A DNA stretch of 42,033 nt, taken from assembly GCA_937876225.1 (NCBI GenBank), contig CALFIC010000085.1, positions 1-42,033 on the forward strand, given 5' to 3'. The notes beneath the pieces are model-generated. The model worked only from the letters and a program-made list of their open reading frames with translations, did no database searches and was not told the DNA's origin. Positions 25,063 to 32,863 of this stretch are shown here, piece by piece; the first letter of the stretch is position 1; each line of letters begins with the position of its first letter. Source of the DNA: an uncultured Chloroflexota bacterium. GTDB lineage: Bacteria > Chloroflexota > Chloroflexia > Chloroflexales > Roseiflexaceae. Position numbers and translations under genes: made by a program.

Positions 25063-25138
25063 GGGGGTGTAGCTCAGCTGGGAGAGCGCGACAATCGCAC
25101 TGTCGAGGCCAGGAGTTCGAGCCTCCTCACCTCCACCA
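25063..25138 (+). tRNA. tRNA-Ala (anticodon CGC)
   Basis: Folds as a full 76-nt cloverleaf with encoded CCA. The acceptor stem GGGGGTG/CACCTCC contains the G3-U70 pair that marks alanine tRNAs. The D arm is GCTC...GAGC, the anticodon stem CGACA/TGTCG encloses ATCGCAC with CGC at 34-36 (reads GCG), and the T arm is AGGAG-TTCGAGC-CTCCT. Confidence 0.95.
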
Positions 25139-25156
25139 AAATTGAATATTATACAT

Positions 25157-25232
25157 GGGGCAATAGCTCAGCTGGGAGAGCGCAACGCTGGCAGTGTTGA
25201 GGTCTGGGGTTCGATCCCCCATTGCTCCACCA
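25157..25232 (+). tRNA. tRNA-Ala (anticodon GGC)
   Basis: A second 76-nt cloverleaf with encoded CCA, 18 bp after the first. The acceptor stem GGGGCAA/TTGCTCC also keeps G3-U70. The anticodon loop CTGGCAG has GGC at 34-36 (reads GCC), and the T arm is TGGGG-TTCGATC-CCCCA. The two are co-transcribed from the promoter at 25020 and would read GCG and GCC codons. Confidence 0.95.
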
Positions 25233-25235
25233 ATC

Positions 25236-25274
25236 AAAACCGCAATCAGAGAAATCTGGTTGCGGTTTTCTTTG
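25236..25274 (+). terminator. Rho-independent terminator of the tRNA unit
   Basis: AAAACCGCAA (25236-25245) pairs with TTGCGGTTTT (25260-25269) and the stem extends through CAGA/TCTG to a GAAA loop, followed by a T-rich tail. Confidence 0.95.
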
Positions 25275-25370
25275 TCAAAAATCGTTTTATGGTTGCAAGC
25301 GGGTTTTTGTGCAGACGGATTGTTTTATACTAGGCGTATTCCACTTATATACCCAAAAGGAGTCACTGCA

Positions 25371-26471
25371 ATGATGCATGTCCAAGAATGGCACGACAAA
25401 CGGACGCGTCTGGCCCAACTCATGACCCAGAAAGGATTACAGGGGGTATTGTTGACCCGTTGCGCCAATTTCAGTTGGATTACCTGTGGTGGTCAAGCAC
25501 ATGTGGGCCTCAATAGCGAAACGGCGGTGGCCAGTGTGCTTTGTACGCCGAGCGGTGATTATCTGTTGGCAAGTCGCATCGAGATGGCCCGCATGCAAGC
25601 CGAGGAGGTGGCTGGGTTGCCGTTGACCTCCCATCAATTCGATTGGTTCGACCCAACTGCCCGTGATCGCTTTGTAGACGAGGTCTGTGGTGCCGGACGT
25701 TGGGGCAGTGATGTTGCTGGTGCGCCACAGTCGGTGGCTGCCGAATTAACCAATTTGCGGGTGGCCTTGACAATTGCGGAACAAAACCGCTTTACGAGCC
25801 ATGGTTTGGCGACTGGCCTCGCCATCGAAGCCGCCGCGCGACTCATCGAACCGGGTATGAGTGAGCTCGAAGTGGCAGGCGTGTTAGCACAGCAGGTCTA
25901 TGCCAGTGGTGCGACGCCGGTGGTGGCGCTGATTGCTGCTGATGAGCGCATTCGCAACTTTCGCCATCCTGCGCCTACCTTGCAACGGGTCAATCAGATG
26001 GTGATGCTGGTGGTATGTGCACGCCGGCACGGTTTGATTGTGTCGGCGACGCGTTTGGTGGCATTTGGGCAGGTTGACGAGGTGATTGCCCGTCGTGCCG
26101 AAGCCTGTGCGCATGTCGACGCCGTAGCCTGGCAGGCGTCGCAACCCGGCCGCCGATTGGGCGAAGCGTTTGGTGATGTGTGTGCGGCCTACGTCGCTCA
26201 TGGGTATCACGATGAATGGCACAAGCACCATCAAGGTGGTGTGACGGCGTACGAGAACCGTGAAGTGCAAGCGCGGCTCGATAGTATGCACACTATTGCT
26301 GTCGGTCAGGCTTTTGCCTGGAATCCGAGTATTACCGGCACCAAATCAGAAGATACCATGTTGCTCACCGAACATGGTCCGCTGGCGCTGTCGACCACTG
26401 GTCAATGGCCGATGATTGCGACGAGTGTGGCGGGGGTGGTGATTGAACGCCCGGCGATTTTGGTGCGTTAA
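25371..26471 (+). CDS. M24 (creatinase/aminopeptidase P-like) family protein, metal ligands altered
   Basis: Encodes 366 aa. The N-terminal creatinase-like domain has GLQGVLLTRCANFSWITCGG at about 22-41. The C-terminal pita-bread domain has LIAADERIRNFRHPAPT near 187-203, HHQGG at 286-290, and NPSITGTKSEDT at 318-329. Catalytic M24 enzymes need two Asp residues around the MVMLVVCARRHG and VSATR strands (210-228), but these positions are not acidic, so the dinuclear metal site appears incomplete. It may be a non-peptidase ligand or protein-binding relative, or use different chemistry. The ATG at 25371 has GGAG 8 nt upstream. A TATACT at 25326-25331 could be the -10. Confidence 0.75.
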   Translation: MMHVQEWHDKRTRLAQLMTQKGLQGVLLTRCANFSWITCGGQAHVGLNSETAVASVLCTPSGDYLLASRIEMARMQAEEVAGLPLTSHQFDWFDPTARDRFVDEVCGAGRWGSDVAGAPQSVAAELTNLRVALTIAEQNRFTSHGLATGLAIEAAARLIEPGMSELEVAGVLAQQVYASGATPVVALIAADERIRNFRHPAPTLQRVNQMVMLVVCARRHGLIVSATRLVAFGQVDEVIARRAEACAHVDAVAWQASQPGRRLGEAFGDVCAAYVAHGYHDEWHKHHQGGVTAYENREVQARLDSMHTIAVGQAFAWNPSITGTKSEDTMLLTEHGPLALSTTGQWPMIATSVAGVVIERPAILVR

Positions 26472-26485
26472 TCGCCGTATTGGCT

Positions 26486-26499
26486 ACTGACCGGTCGGT
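26486..26499. promoter_or_regulatory. Near-palindromic site upstream of the PucC-like gene
   Basis: ACTGACCGGTCGGT has a perfect 8-bp core GACCGGTC and six of seven pairs overall, resembling TetR-type operators. A TACAAT at 26563-26568 is a candidate -10 downstream. Regulator unknown. Confidence 0.4.
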
Positions 26500-26597
26500 T
26501 AGAGTTTGGCATTAGAACGGGATAAATCGTCTATTTATGATGCAAAATGATAGGTAACAAGGTACAATACAGGCAATGTGATATTAAAGGATTTGCC

Positions 26598-27887
26598 ATG
26601 CGTACCTCACAATTATTGCGGTTGAGTGCCATTCATGTGGCGGTAGCCCTGACCTTGTTACCTATCAATAGCACGCTGAACCGGATTATGATTAGCGAGC
26701 TGGGGATTTCGGCAACGCTGGTAGCACTTCTGATTGCCGTGCCTTATATATTGTCGCCTATGCAAATGTGGGTGGGTTCACTTAGTGAGCGCTACCCCTT
26801 GTGGGGTTGGCGGCGCACACCCTATATTATTCTCGGCCTAGTGTTGTGCGCCGCTGGTTCTGCTATGACTCCGCAAGCTGCCTACGCCATCCACGATGGC
26901 GTCTGGTGGGGCGTGCCGTTGGGTTTTTTGGCATTTGGGGCCTGGGGATTCGGCTTTAATTTTGCCACAGTATCATACCTGTCGCTCGCCACCGAATTGT
27001 CGGGTACGGGCCAACGCGCGCGTACTGTAGGAGTGATGTGGTTTATCTTGATTTTGAGCATGATTATCGGTGGGATAACTTTGGCACGCAGTATCGAGCC
27101 CTATAGCCACGCCCGTTTAGTTACGGCGTTTGAAGTAGTGGCGGGAATTGCGTTGACAATTGGCTTGCTCGGATTGATTGGGCTTGAGCCCCGCTATACT
27201 GTCACGCAGGGCGAAAAACGCATGAGCATGGGTGCGACATTGCGGATGCTCGCGCAAAATCCCCAAGCGCGCTACTTTTTTGTTTATTTGATGTTGTTGC
27301 TGATTGCCTTACTCGGTCAAGACGTGCTGCTTGAGCCCTATGCTGCGGACATTTTTGGGGTATCGCCAGCCAATACCACGCGCTATACTTCGATCTGGGG
27401 GGTGGCGTTGTTGGTGGGGTTGCTGGTCACCAATCGATTGACGCTGTGGTACGGGCTCAAACGCGCTGCCCAAGTGGGAGCCGCCTTCGCCGCCCTCGGT
27501 TTGGTGGGGATTGTGCTGGCCGGTGTATTACACCAAGTGGGATTTTTGCTACCGAGTTTGGTGTTGTTTGGCTTTGGATCGGGGATTTCGACCGCCGCCA
27601 ATCTGGCATTGATGCTTGATATGACCATCGCCGGCCAAGTGGGCTTGTTTATCGGTGCTTGGGGTGTGGCGGATGCCTTGGCACGCCTCGGTGGTACGCT
27701 GTTGAGTGGTGTGGTGCGCGACGTCGTCACGTATGGTGCCGGCAACAAACTCGCCGGCTATGCGACGGTATTTGCCATCGAACTGGTGGTGTTGTTGGTG
27801 TCGATGGTGATGTTGCAACGCATTCGGAGCGATGAATTCCAAACCAAAGCCGTCGAAATCGTCGAAGTCGCGGCGTATTTGAGCTAA
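26598..27887 (+). CDS. PucC/LhaA-type MFS transporter (bacteriochlorophyll delivery family)
   Basis: Encodes 429 aa with about 12 membrane helices. Hallmarks of the BCD/PucC group are visible: LPINSTLNRIMISELGISA at about 21-39, GWRRTPYIILG at 70-80, and QDVLLEPYAADIFG at 241-254. In phototrophs these proteins help assemble light-harvesting complexes or deliver bacteriochlorophyll, so this gene suggests photosynthetic capacity or ancestry. No bch or puf/puc genes are adjacent, so the role here is inferred from family only. The ATG at 26598 has AAAGGA 6 nt upstream. It converges on sqdB across an intergenic repeat region. Confidence 0.85.
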   Translation: MRTSQLLRLSAIHVAVALTLLPINSTLNRIMISELGISATLVALLIAVPYILSPMQMWVGSLSERYPLWGWRRTPYIILGLVLCAAGSAMTPQAAYAIHDGVWWGVPLGFLAFGAWGFGFNFATVSYLSLATELSGTGQRARTVGVMWFILILSMIIGGITLARSIEPYSHARLVTAFEVVAGIALTIGLLGLIGLEPRYTVTQGEKRMSMGATLRMLAQNPQARYFFVYLMLLLIALLGQDVLLEPYAADIFGVSPANTTRYTSIWGVALLVGLLVTNRLTLWYGLKRAAQVGAAFAALGLVGIVLAGVLHQVGFLLPSLVLFGFGSGISTAANLALMLDMTIAGQVGLFIGAWGVADALARLGGTLLSGVVRDVVTYGAGNKLAGYATVFAIELVVLLVSMVMLQRIRSDEFQTKAVEIVEVAAYLS

Positions 27888-28211
27888 CGCGTTATATGTC
27901 TCGCACAGGGCACACGGAGGTGGATTGTTGATTGACGTGCGCTGATAACTGCACTTCCTACGTTACTTCCTTCTTCATACTTCAAACTTTCTACTTCCTA
28001 CTTCGTATCACCATGCGTTGCATGGTGGAGCCGCAGTACGACGCAGCGTGCTGCGGCTCGACTGCGGCTCTACAATTTCACACTTCACACTTCCGACTTC
28101 GTTGGTGGCAACAACATAGTTCAAATATTTTTGAACTAATTTTTCGGCACAAAAAAGCAGATACCCACAGGAGCCTCAAGGGCTCCTGTGGGTATCGTGT
28201 GTGGTGTGTAT
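27888..28211. repeat. Intergenic pyrimidine tracts and nested hairpins
   Basis: About 324 bp between convergent genes. Pyrimidine CTTC tracts occupy 27952-28004 and 28075-28100. Between them are a perfect CACCATGC/GCATGGTG hairpin (28009-28027) and GAGCCGCAG (28028-28036), which can pair with either of two complements at 28051-28059 or 28062-28070, giving mutually exclusive folds. The sqdB terminator lies at its right end. Confidence 0.7.
28151..28195 (-). terminator. Rho-independent terminator of sqdB
   Basis: A perfect 15-bp stem (28161-28175 with 28181-28195) and a 5-nt loop are followed on the minus strand by CTGC and six T. Confidence 0.93.
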
Positions 28212-29417
28212 TTAGGCGTGGTTACCGTTGGTGGTAGCGGCGGGGGTGGCCATCACGGGTGAATTGGTGTTGCGCCAGCTGACTGACGGCATTACCAAGG
28301 CGCTCCGCACATGTTGGCGTTGCGCATAAACCATGTGCATCACCGAATTGAGCAAGGTATCGTTGAGCAGATGTGGTTGTAGGCCGAGGTCGATGAGCTT
28401 GCTATGAGCGGCATTGTAGTAGTGGGCTTCTTTTTCGACGCGGGGATTTTCGAGGTGTTGGATGGTGGCATTGATGCCGAGGGTTTTGGCGGCGTCATGC
28501 ACCATGTGTGCCAATTGGAGCACGTTGAATTGTTCGGTGAATTGATTAAATACCCGGAACTCACCGCGGGCGGCGGGGAAGTTCAGTGCCAATTCCACAC
28601 AGGCCAAGGTATCGCGGATATCGAGGAAGCCGCGGGTTTGGCCACCTTGACCATAGACGGTCATGGGCATATCAATCACCGCTTGCACCAAAAAGCGATT
28701 GAGGGCGGTACCAAATACGGCATCGTAGTCAAAGCGGGTGACGAGGCGGGGGTCAGCGTTGGTTTCAGCGGTTTCGAGGCCATACACCACTCCTTGGTTG
28801 AGGTCGGTGGCGCGGATACCCCAGACCCGGCAGGCAAACATCATGTTGTGGCTGTCGTGAACTTTGCTGAGGTGATAAAACGAGCCGGGTTGTTTGGGGT
28901 AGGGTAGGGTATCGGTGCGGCCATTGTGGGTAATGGTGATGAAGCCTTCTTCGATGTCGATATTGGGGGTACCGTATTCGCCCATGGTACCCAGTTTGAC
29001 CAAATGACAATCGAGGTTATGTTCGGCGATGGCATAGAGCAAATTGAGCGTCCCCACCACGTTGTTGGTCTGGGTATAGACGGCATGGCGGCGATCAATC
29101 ATCGAGTATGGTGCGCTCCGTTGTTCACCGAAGTGGACGACGGCATCGGGTGCGAAGCTTTTGAAGACTGGCTCAAAAAAGGTGTAATCGCACAAGTCAC
29201 CTACAAACAACTCAATCTGTTTGCCGCTGACGCTTTGCCAGACGCTGATGCGTTCTTGGATGGAGGTGATGGGGGTCAAACTGTGGGCGCCGAGTTCGTG
29301 GTCATAGCCACGGCGAATCAAATTATCCACAATCGCTACTTCGTGCCCACGTTGTGATAAATGCAGGGCAGTAGGCCAGCCGAGATAACCGTCACCACCA
29401 ATAACCATAATGCGCAT
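28212..29417 (-). CDS. sqdB: UDP-sulfoquinovose synthase
   Basis: Encodes 401 aa, the expected length for SqdB/SQD1. The NAD-binding motif GGDGYLGWP is at 7-15, EQRSAPYSMIDR at 98-109, the catalytic TMGEYGTPNID at 144-154, and the SDR pair Y181/K185 in YHLSKVHD. It converts UDP-glucose and sulfite to UDP-sulfoquinovose, the head-group donor for the sulfolipid SQDG found in photosynthetic membranes and some other bacteria. The glycosyltransferase partner (SqdX/SqdC/SqdD type) is not adjacent. The ATG at 29417 has AAAGGAG 8 nt upstream. The last 30 residues are a low-complexity tail rich in Thr, Ala and Asn. Confidence 0.95.
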   Translation of the reverse strand: MRIMVIGGDGYLGWPTALHLSQRGHEVAIVDNLIRRGYDHELGAHSLTPITSIQERISVWQSVSGKQIELFVGDLCDYTFFEPVFKSFAPDAVVHFGEQRSAPYSMIDRRHAVYTQTNNVVGTLNLLYAIAEHNLDCHLVKLGTMGEYGTPNIDIEEGFITITHNGRTDTLPYPKQPGSFYHLSKVHDSHNMMFACRVWGIRATDLNQGVVYGLETAETNADPRLVTRFDYDAVFGTALNRFLVQAVIDMPMTVYGQGGQTRGFLDIRDTLACVELALNFPAARGEFRVFNQFTEQFNVLQLAHMVHDAAKTLGINATIQHLENPRVEKEAHYYNAAHSKLIDLGLQPHLLNDTLLNSVMHMVYAQRQHVRSALVMPSVSWRNTNSPVMATPAATTNGNHA

Positions 29418-29557
29418 AGGGGTACTCCTTTGAGTAATCTGCTGGCGTCAACCACGTCGGTACAATACTCCATGATACAATGGGTATAGTACATGAGTAA
29501 TGTCATAAATTGATTGTCTTTTTGTTAATGATTTGTTGTGAATGCGAGATTGTGGTT

Positions 29558-29986
29558 ATGATGCGTATGTCGAGTCAAGTCGAATATGGATTACGGGCGA
29601 TGCTCGATATCGCCTTGAATGGCAGCGATGGCCCGGTGCAAGCCGGCGATATTCACCGCCGCCAAGGCATCGACGAGCATTTCATCAGCCAAATATTATT
29701 GATGTTGCGCCGGGCTGGGTTAATTGAAAGTTTGCGTGGTCGCCAAGGTGGTCACCGTTTGGCCCGCCCAGCGTCGTTGATTACCGTGCTCGAAATCATC
29801 GAAGCGCTCGAAGGGAGCGACGAAGCGCGAGAGCGCCCGGGCCAAGCAAATGTTATCGAAGTTGCGGTGGTGCGTGACGCCTGGAACGAGGCCCGCGATC
29901 GCGTGCGTTGTTACTTCCGCGATGTGACCCTTGCCGATTTGTGTGAACGCCGCAATGCTTTGTCGACTAGCTCATATATGATTTAG
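29558..29986 (+). CDS. Rrf2 family transcriptional regulator
   Basis: Encodes 142 aa, normal for Rrf2. The winged helix is SSQVEYGLRAMLDIAL, then IDEHFISQILLMLRRAGLIESLRGRQGG, with the wing at RGRQGGHRLARP. The three-cysteine cluster that binds Fe-S in IscR/NsrR is absent; only two Cys (in RCYFRD and LCERR) occur late. It is therefore more like CymR-type or ligand-sensing members. The start is uncertain among ATGs at 29558, 29561 and 29567. It is divergent from sqdB, which it may regulate; an imperfect inverted repeat lies at 29465-29487. Confidence 0.85.
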   Translation: MMRMSSQVEYGLRAMLDIALNGSDGPVQAGDIHRRQGIDEHFISQILLMLRRAGLIESLRGRQGGHRLARPASLITVLEIIEALEGSDEARERPGQANVIEVAVVRDAWNEARDRVRCYFRDVTLADLCERRNALSTSSYMI

Positions 29987-30036
29987 TGTAGGTGTTATTT
30001 TTTGAAAAAAACGTGCTGGCCGTCGTGAATAAGTCA

Positions 30037-30846
30037 CTAATGGGCAAACCCACTGGCCTCGAATCCGAAACGCAACCAGGCCATGAGGCCTAATTCGACA
30101 CTGGTAATCAATGTGGCCACCAAAAACGGCTTGATGAGTTCGGCAAGGTGGCTAATCTTGCGTTGATCATACCCCGCAGCGACTGCTACCGCAAAAGTAT
30201 TGGAAATCAACAAAATCCCCACAATTCCTACCCACGACACAATCGCAATCGGCCAATAAACCCAACTCGGTCCGATGATGGTAATCGCGGCATAGCCGAG
30301 GGCAATGGTCCACAAGCCAACCAGCTCCCACCAATGGCCAATCATGGCGTGGTCACTACCGTTGTTGCGCAACACGCGGTTGAGCGTGGGGATAAAGAAC
30401 GGGGCAATCGCAATTCCTGCCAACGATCCCGTCACCATCCGGAGCCAGTTTTGGGGTTGATACAACGGCGTGAATCCGATATCGACGCTCAACGAATTGA
30501 GTCCATCGATACCGAGCAACACAATCGGTACCAACAACAAGAGCATAAATACCTTGGAGCCATATTGGGTATAGCGGTGGCGTCCAGCAATGGTCATCAC
30601 CAGCATACTAAGTGTCATAGAGCCATAAATGCCGGTATTGCGAGCACACAAGGGTAATTGTTGGCCAGCAATGGTGGTGTTGTGCATTTGGGCACAGACG
30701 CCATGCACACTTGCATACATGTTCCAAGCAATATGACTACTTGGCCAGCTTGGCAGGGGCAGTGATGGCCAAAACAAAATCCCCGCCATAATGCCACTAT
30801 AGACACCAATTGCTAACCAATACCAACTGCGTAACGACGTGGTCAT
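30037..30846 (-). CDS. DUF2085 family membrane protein
   Basis: Encodes 269 aa. The DUF2085 signature is clear: SVHGVCAQMHN near 46-56, then QLPLCARNTGIYG near 62-74, containing the paired cysteines (CAQ and PLCARNTG). About seven membrane helices are visible, including MLLLLVPIVLLGIDGL. Function is not established; the conserved Cys pair near the membrane face could bind metal or be redox-active. It starts within the stop codon region of the upstream thioredoxin-like lipoprotein gene (4-bp ATGA overlap), so a shared redox role is an attractive inference. It converges on the Rrf2 gene. Confidence 0.85.
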   Translation of the reverse strand: MTTSLRSWYWLAIGVYSGIMAGILFWPSLPLPSWPSSHIAWNMYASVHGVCAQMHNTTIAGQQLPLCARNTGIYGSMTLSMLVMTIAGRHRYTQYGSKVFMLLLLVPIVLLGIDGLNSLSVDIGFTPLYQPQNWLRMVTGSLAGIAIAPFFIPTLNRVLRNNGSDHAMIGHWWELVGLWTIALGYAAITIIGPSWVYWPIAIVSWVGIVGILLISNTFAVAVAAGYDQRKISHLAELIKPFLVATLITSVELGLMAWLRFGFEASGFAH

Positions 30847-31394
30847 GGGATGCGCTCCAATTGTAGCTGTAACGCAGCTACTGATAATACGCCGATGTGG
30901 ATAGCGACAATTTTGCCGGTGCGGTCGATAAAGACACTCGTCGGTAAATTACGGGCGCCATAGACGCTACTGACATCGCCGTCAGGATCACTCACCAGGG
31001 TAAAGTGCACGTTGAGTTCTTTGGCAAAAGCGGGGATGACGTCGAGTTGTTGCCCTTTGTTGATGCCAATGATGCGCACGTCGTGACCATCAACGGCTGC
31101 GAGGGTGGGCATTTCGCTCCGGCACGGCTCACACCAGGTCGCCCAAAAATTCAGGACTACTCGTTGTCCTTGCAGGCTACTCAGTTTTTCGCTATGGCCA
31201 TCGCCATACGTCCAACTGATGTCAGGTGCGGGTTGGTCGAGTGCAACGGCAGGAGCGTTGGGGTCGCTGAGGGTGGCATTGCTAGCGATAAACGTAGGCA
31301 AATCAGTTGGTATGGTAGCGGCTGGTGTGCGACCACAACAACTCAATATGCAGGTGCTGATAATAGTAAGTATGAGCAAAAACCGCCGCATCAT
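30843..31394 (-). CDS. TlpA/ResA-like thioredoxin-fold lipoprotein
   Basis: Encodes 183 aa. A lipoprotein signal is present (LLILTIISTCIL then S18-C19), so the protein should be anchored outside the cytoplasmic membrane through Cys19. The redoxin domain contains LNFWATWCEPCRSEMPTL with the active-site pair C88-x-x-C91, and the cis-Pro region NLPTSVFID. ResA/TlpA proteins reduce disulfides in apocytochromes or other exported targets. The ATG at 31394 is preferred over an upstream frame to 31475 because the signal peptide begins there. It overlaps the DUF2085 gene by 4 bp. Its CCDA/DsbD-type electron donor is not seen nearby. Confidence 0.88.
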   Translation of the reverse strand: MMRRFLLILTIISTCILSCCGRTPAATIPTDLPTFIASNATLSDPNAPAVALDQPAPDISWTYGDGHSEKLSSLQGQRVVLNFWATWCEPCRSEMPTLAAVDGHDVRIIGINKGQQLDVIPAFAKELNVHFTLVSDPDGDVSSVYGARNLPTSVFIDRTGKIVAIHIGVLSVAALQLQLERIP

Positions 31395-31462
31395 TCGCCC
31401 CCCACGTGCACAGCAAAATTGCTTGTCTCCACAATAGCATAGTTCAATAACAACGTGATGAG

Positions 31463-31502
31463 AAAAAAGCCCCACGCAGCTGTTGTAACACTGCAGTGGG
31501 GC
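31463..31502 (-). terminator. Rho-independent terminator of tyrS
   Basis: On the minus strand GCCCCAC pairs with GTGGGGC, extended after a one-base bulge by four more pairs, and six T follow (AAAAAA at 31463-31468 on the plus strand). Confidence 0.88.
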
Positions 31503-31528
31503 GTGGGCGTTGTCATTGGTGGGATAGG

Positions 31529-32707
31529 TTAGTTTTTGGCGATAATCCGCACGAAATGGCGACCCTTTTGGATGACGACGGTGGGGCTAATCAGTTGATT
31601 AAAACTGCTAATCCGTTCGTTGTCGAGCTTGACCCCGCCACCATCAATCAAGCGCCGTGCATCACTTTTGCTACTGGCGAGCCCCGTCGCAACTAACAAA
31701 TCAATGATTACCACGGGTGCATCAATGGCAAATTCGGGCATATCGCTGGGGGCTTCGCGGCGTTGGAATTGGCGTTCGAAGGCGTCGCGACCTTGGATTG
31801 CGGCTGCGGGGGAATGGAATTGAGCCACGATTTCGCTAGCCAGTCGTTTTTTGATTTCCATCGGGTTTTCGCGACCACCAGCAATGATTTGGCGGATTTC
31901 GCTGACGTCAGTCAGCGGCACATCGGTCAGCACTTCAAAGTAAAGTGGCATGACTTCGTCGGCCATTGACATGATTTTGCCGAACATATTCTCGGGTGAC
32001 AACAAAATATCGACGGTGTTGTCGAACGATTTGCCCATTTTGCGGCCATCGGTACCGGGGATCAACGGCAACAAAAAGACATCTTGGGGGGTGAGTCCCA
32101 TTTGGCCTTGGAGTTCACGGCCGGCCAGATTGTTGAACTTTTGGTCGGTACCACCAAACTCGACGTCGGCTTTGACGGCCACAGAGTCATAGCCTTGAAG
32201 CATGGGGTACATCAGTTCGAGGATGGTAAGTGGGGCGCCGGCTTCGTAGCGTTTGCGGAAGGTGTCGTGTGACAACATGTGCGCCAAGGTAAAGCGCCCA
32301 GCCAGGTCGAGGGCGTTTTCGAGGGTGAAGTCACCAAACCACTCGCTTTGCCAGCGAATTTCGGTTTTGTTGCGGTCAATGACGCGGAAGAATTGTTCCA
32401 TGTAGGTCAAGGCGTTTTCACGGACTTTTTCGGCGGTGAGGCGGGGACGCGTGATGTCTCGCCCACTCGGGTCACCGATTTGGGCAGTCCAGTCACCCAC
32501 AATCAATACGATGGTATGTCCGAGTTCTTGGAATTTTTTGAGTTTGCGCAAACCGACGGCATGTCCAATATGCATGTCGGGGCGACTTGGATCGAAGCCT
32601 TGTTTGAGTCGCAGTTTGCGACCAACCGAGAGTTTGGCGCGCAGTTCGGCTTCGACGATAATCTCGGCTACGCCACGGGTGAGTAATTCATCAGGAATAA
32701 AGGCCAT
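31529..32707 (-). CDS. tyrS: Tyrosine--tRNA ligase
   Basis: Encodes 392 aa. The class I HIGH motif occurs as DMHIGHAVGL (46-49), and the KMSKS loop as GRKMGKSFDN (KMGKS at 223-227); GDWTAQIGDPSGR and EFGGTDQKFNN form the tyrosine/adenylate site. The C-terminal S4-like RNA-binding domain (LVATGLASSKSDARRLIDGG) is present. It charges tRNA-Tyr with tyrosine. The sequence resembles the TyrZ-like subgroup more than E. coli TyrS. The ATG at 32707 has GAGG 7 nt upstream. No T-box-like leader was recognised in the 156 bp upstream. Confidence 0.95.
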   Translation of the reverse strand: MAFIPDELLTRGVAEIIVEAELRAKLSVGRKLRLKQGFDPSRPDMHIGHAVGLRKLKKFQELGHTIVLIVGDWTAQIGDPSGRDITRPRLTAEKVRENALTYMEQFFRVIDRNKTEIRWQSEWFGDFTLENALDLAGRFTLAHMLSHDTFRKRYEAGAPLTILELMYPMLQGYDSVAVKADVEFGGTDQKFNNLAGRELQGQMGLTPQDVFLLPLIPGTDGRKMGKSFDNTVDILLSPENMFGKIMSMADEVMPLYFEVLTDVPLTDVSEIRQIIAGGRENPMEIKKRLASEIVAQFHSPAAAIQGRDAFERQFQRREAPSDMPEFAIDAPVVIIDLLVATGLASSKSDARRLIDGGGVKLDNERISSFNQLISPTVVIQKGRHFVRIIAKN

Positions 32708-32863
32708 ATAGTTACCTCATATAATGAAGGATAAATCAACACGCTGGCACGTTGCTTTAATAATACCAAATTATCCTTATGAATTGGTAGGTATTATCAC
32801 CACTACGAGCTGAATAATCATTGTTATACCACGTACTTAGGTTGCATGTGTGTATAGTATTGT

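Noticed and set aside
29998..30010. T6-G-A6 sequence between the Rrf2 and DUF2085 genes as a terminator
   Set aside because: The stem would be A-T only with a one-base loop, too weak to call.
32708..32863. T-box riboswitch upstream of tyrS
   Set aside because: No T-box consensus or specifier stem was recognised, and the leader is short and AT-rich.
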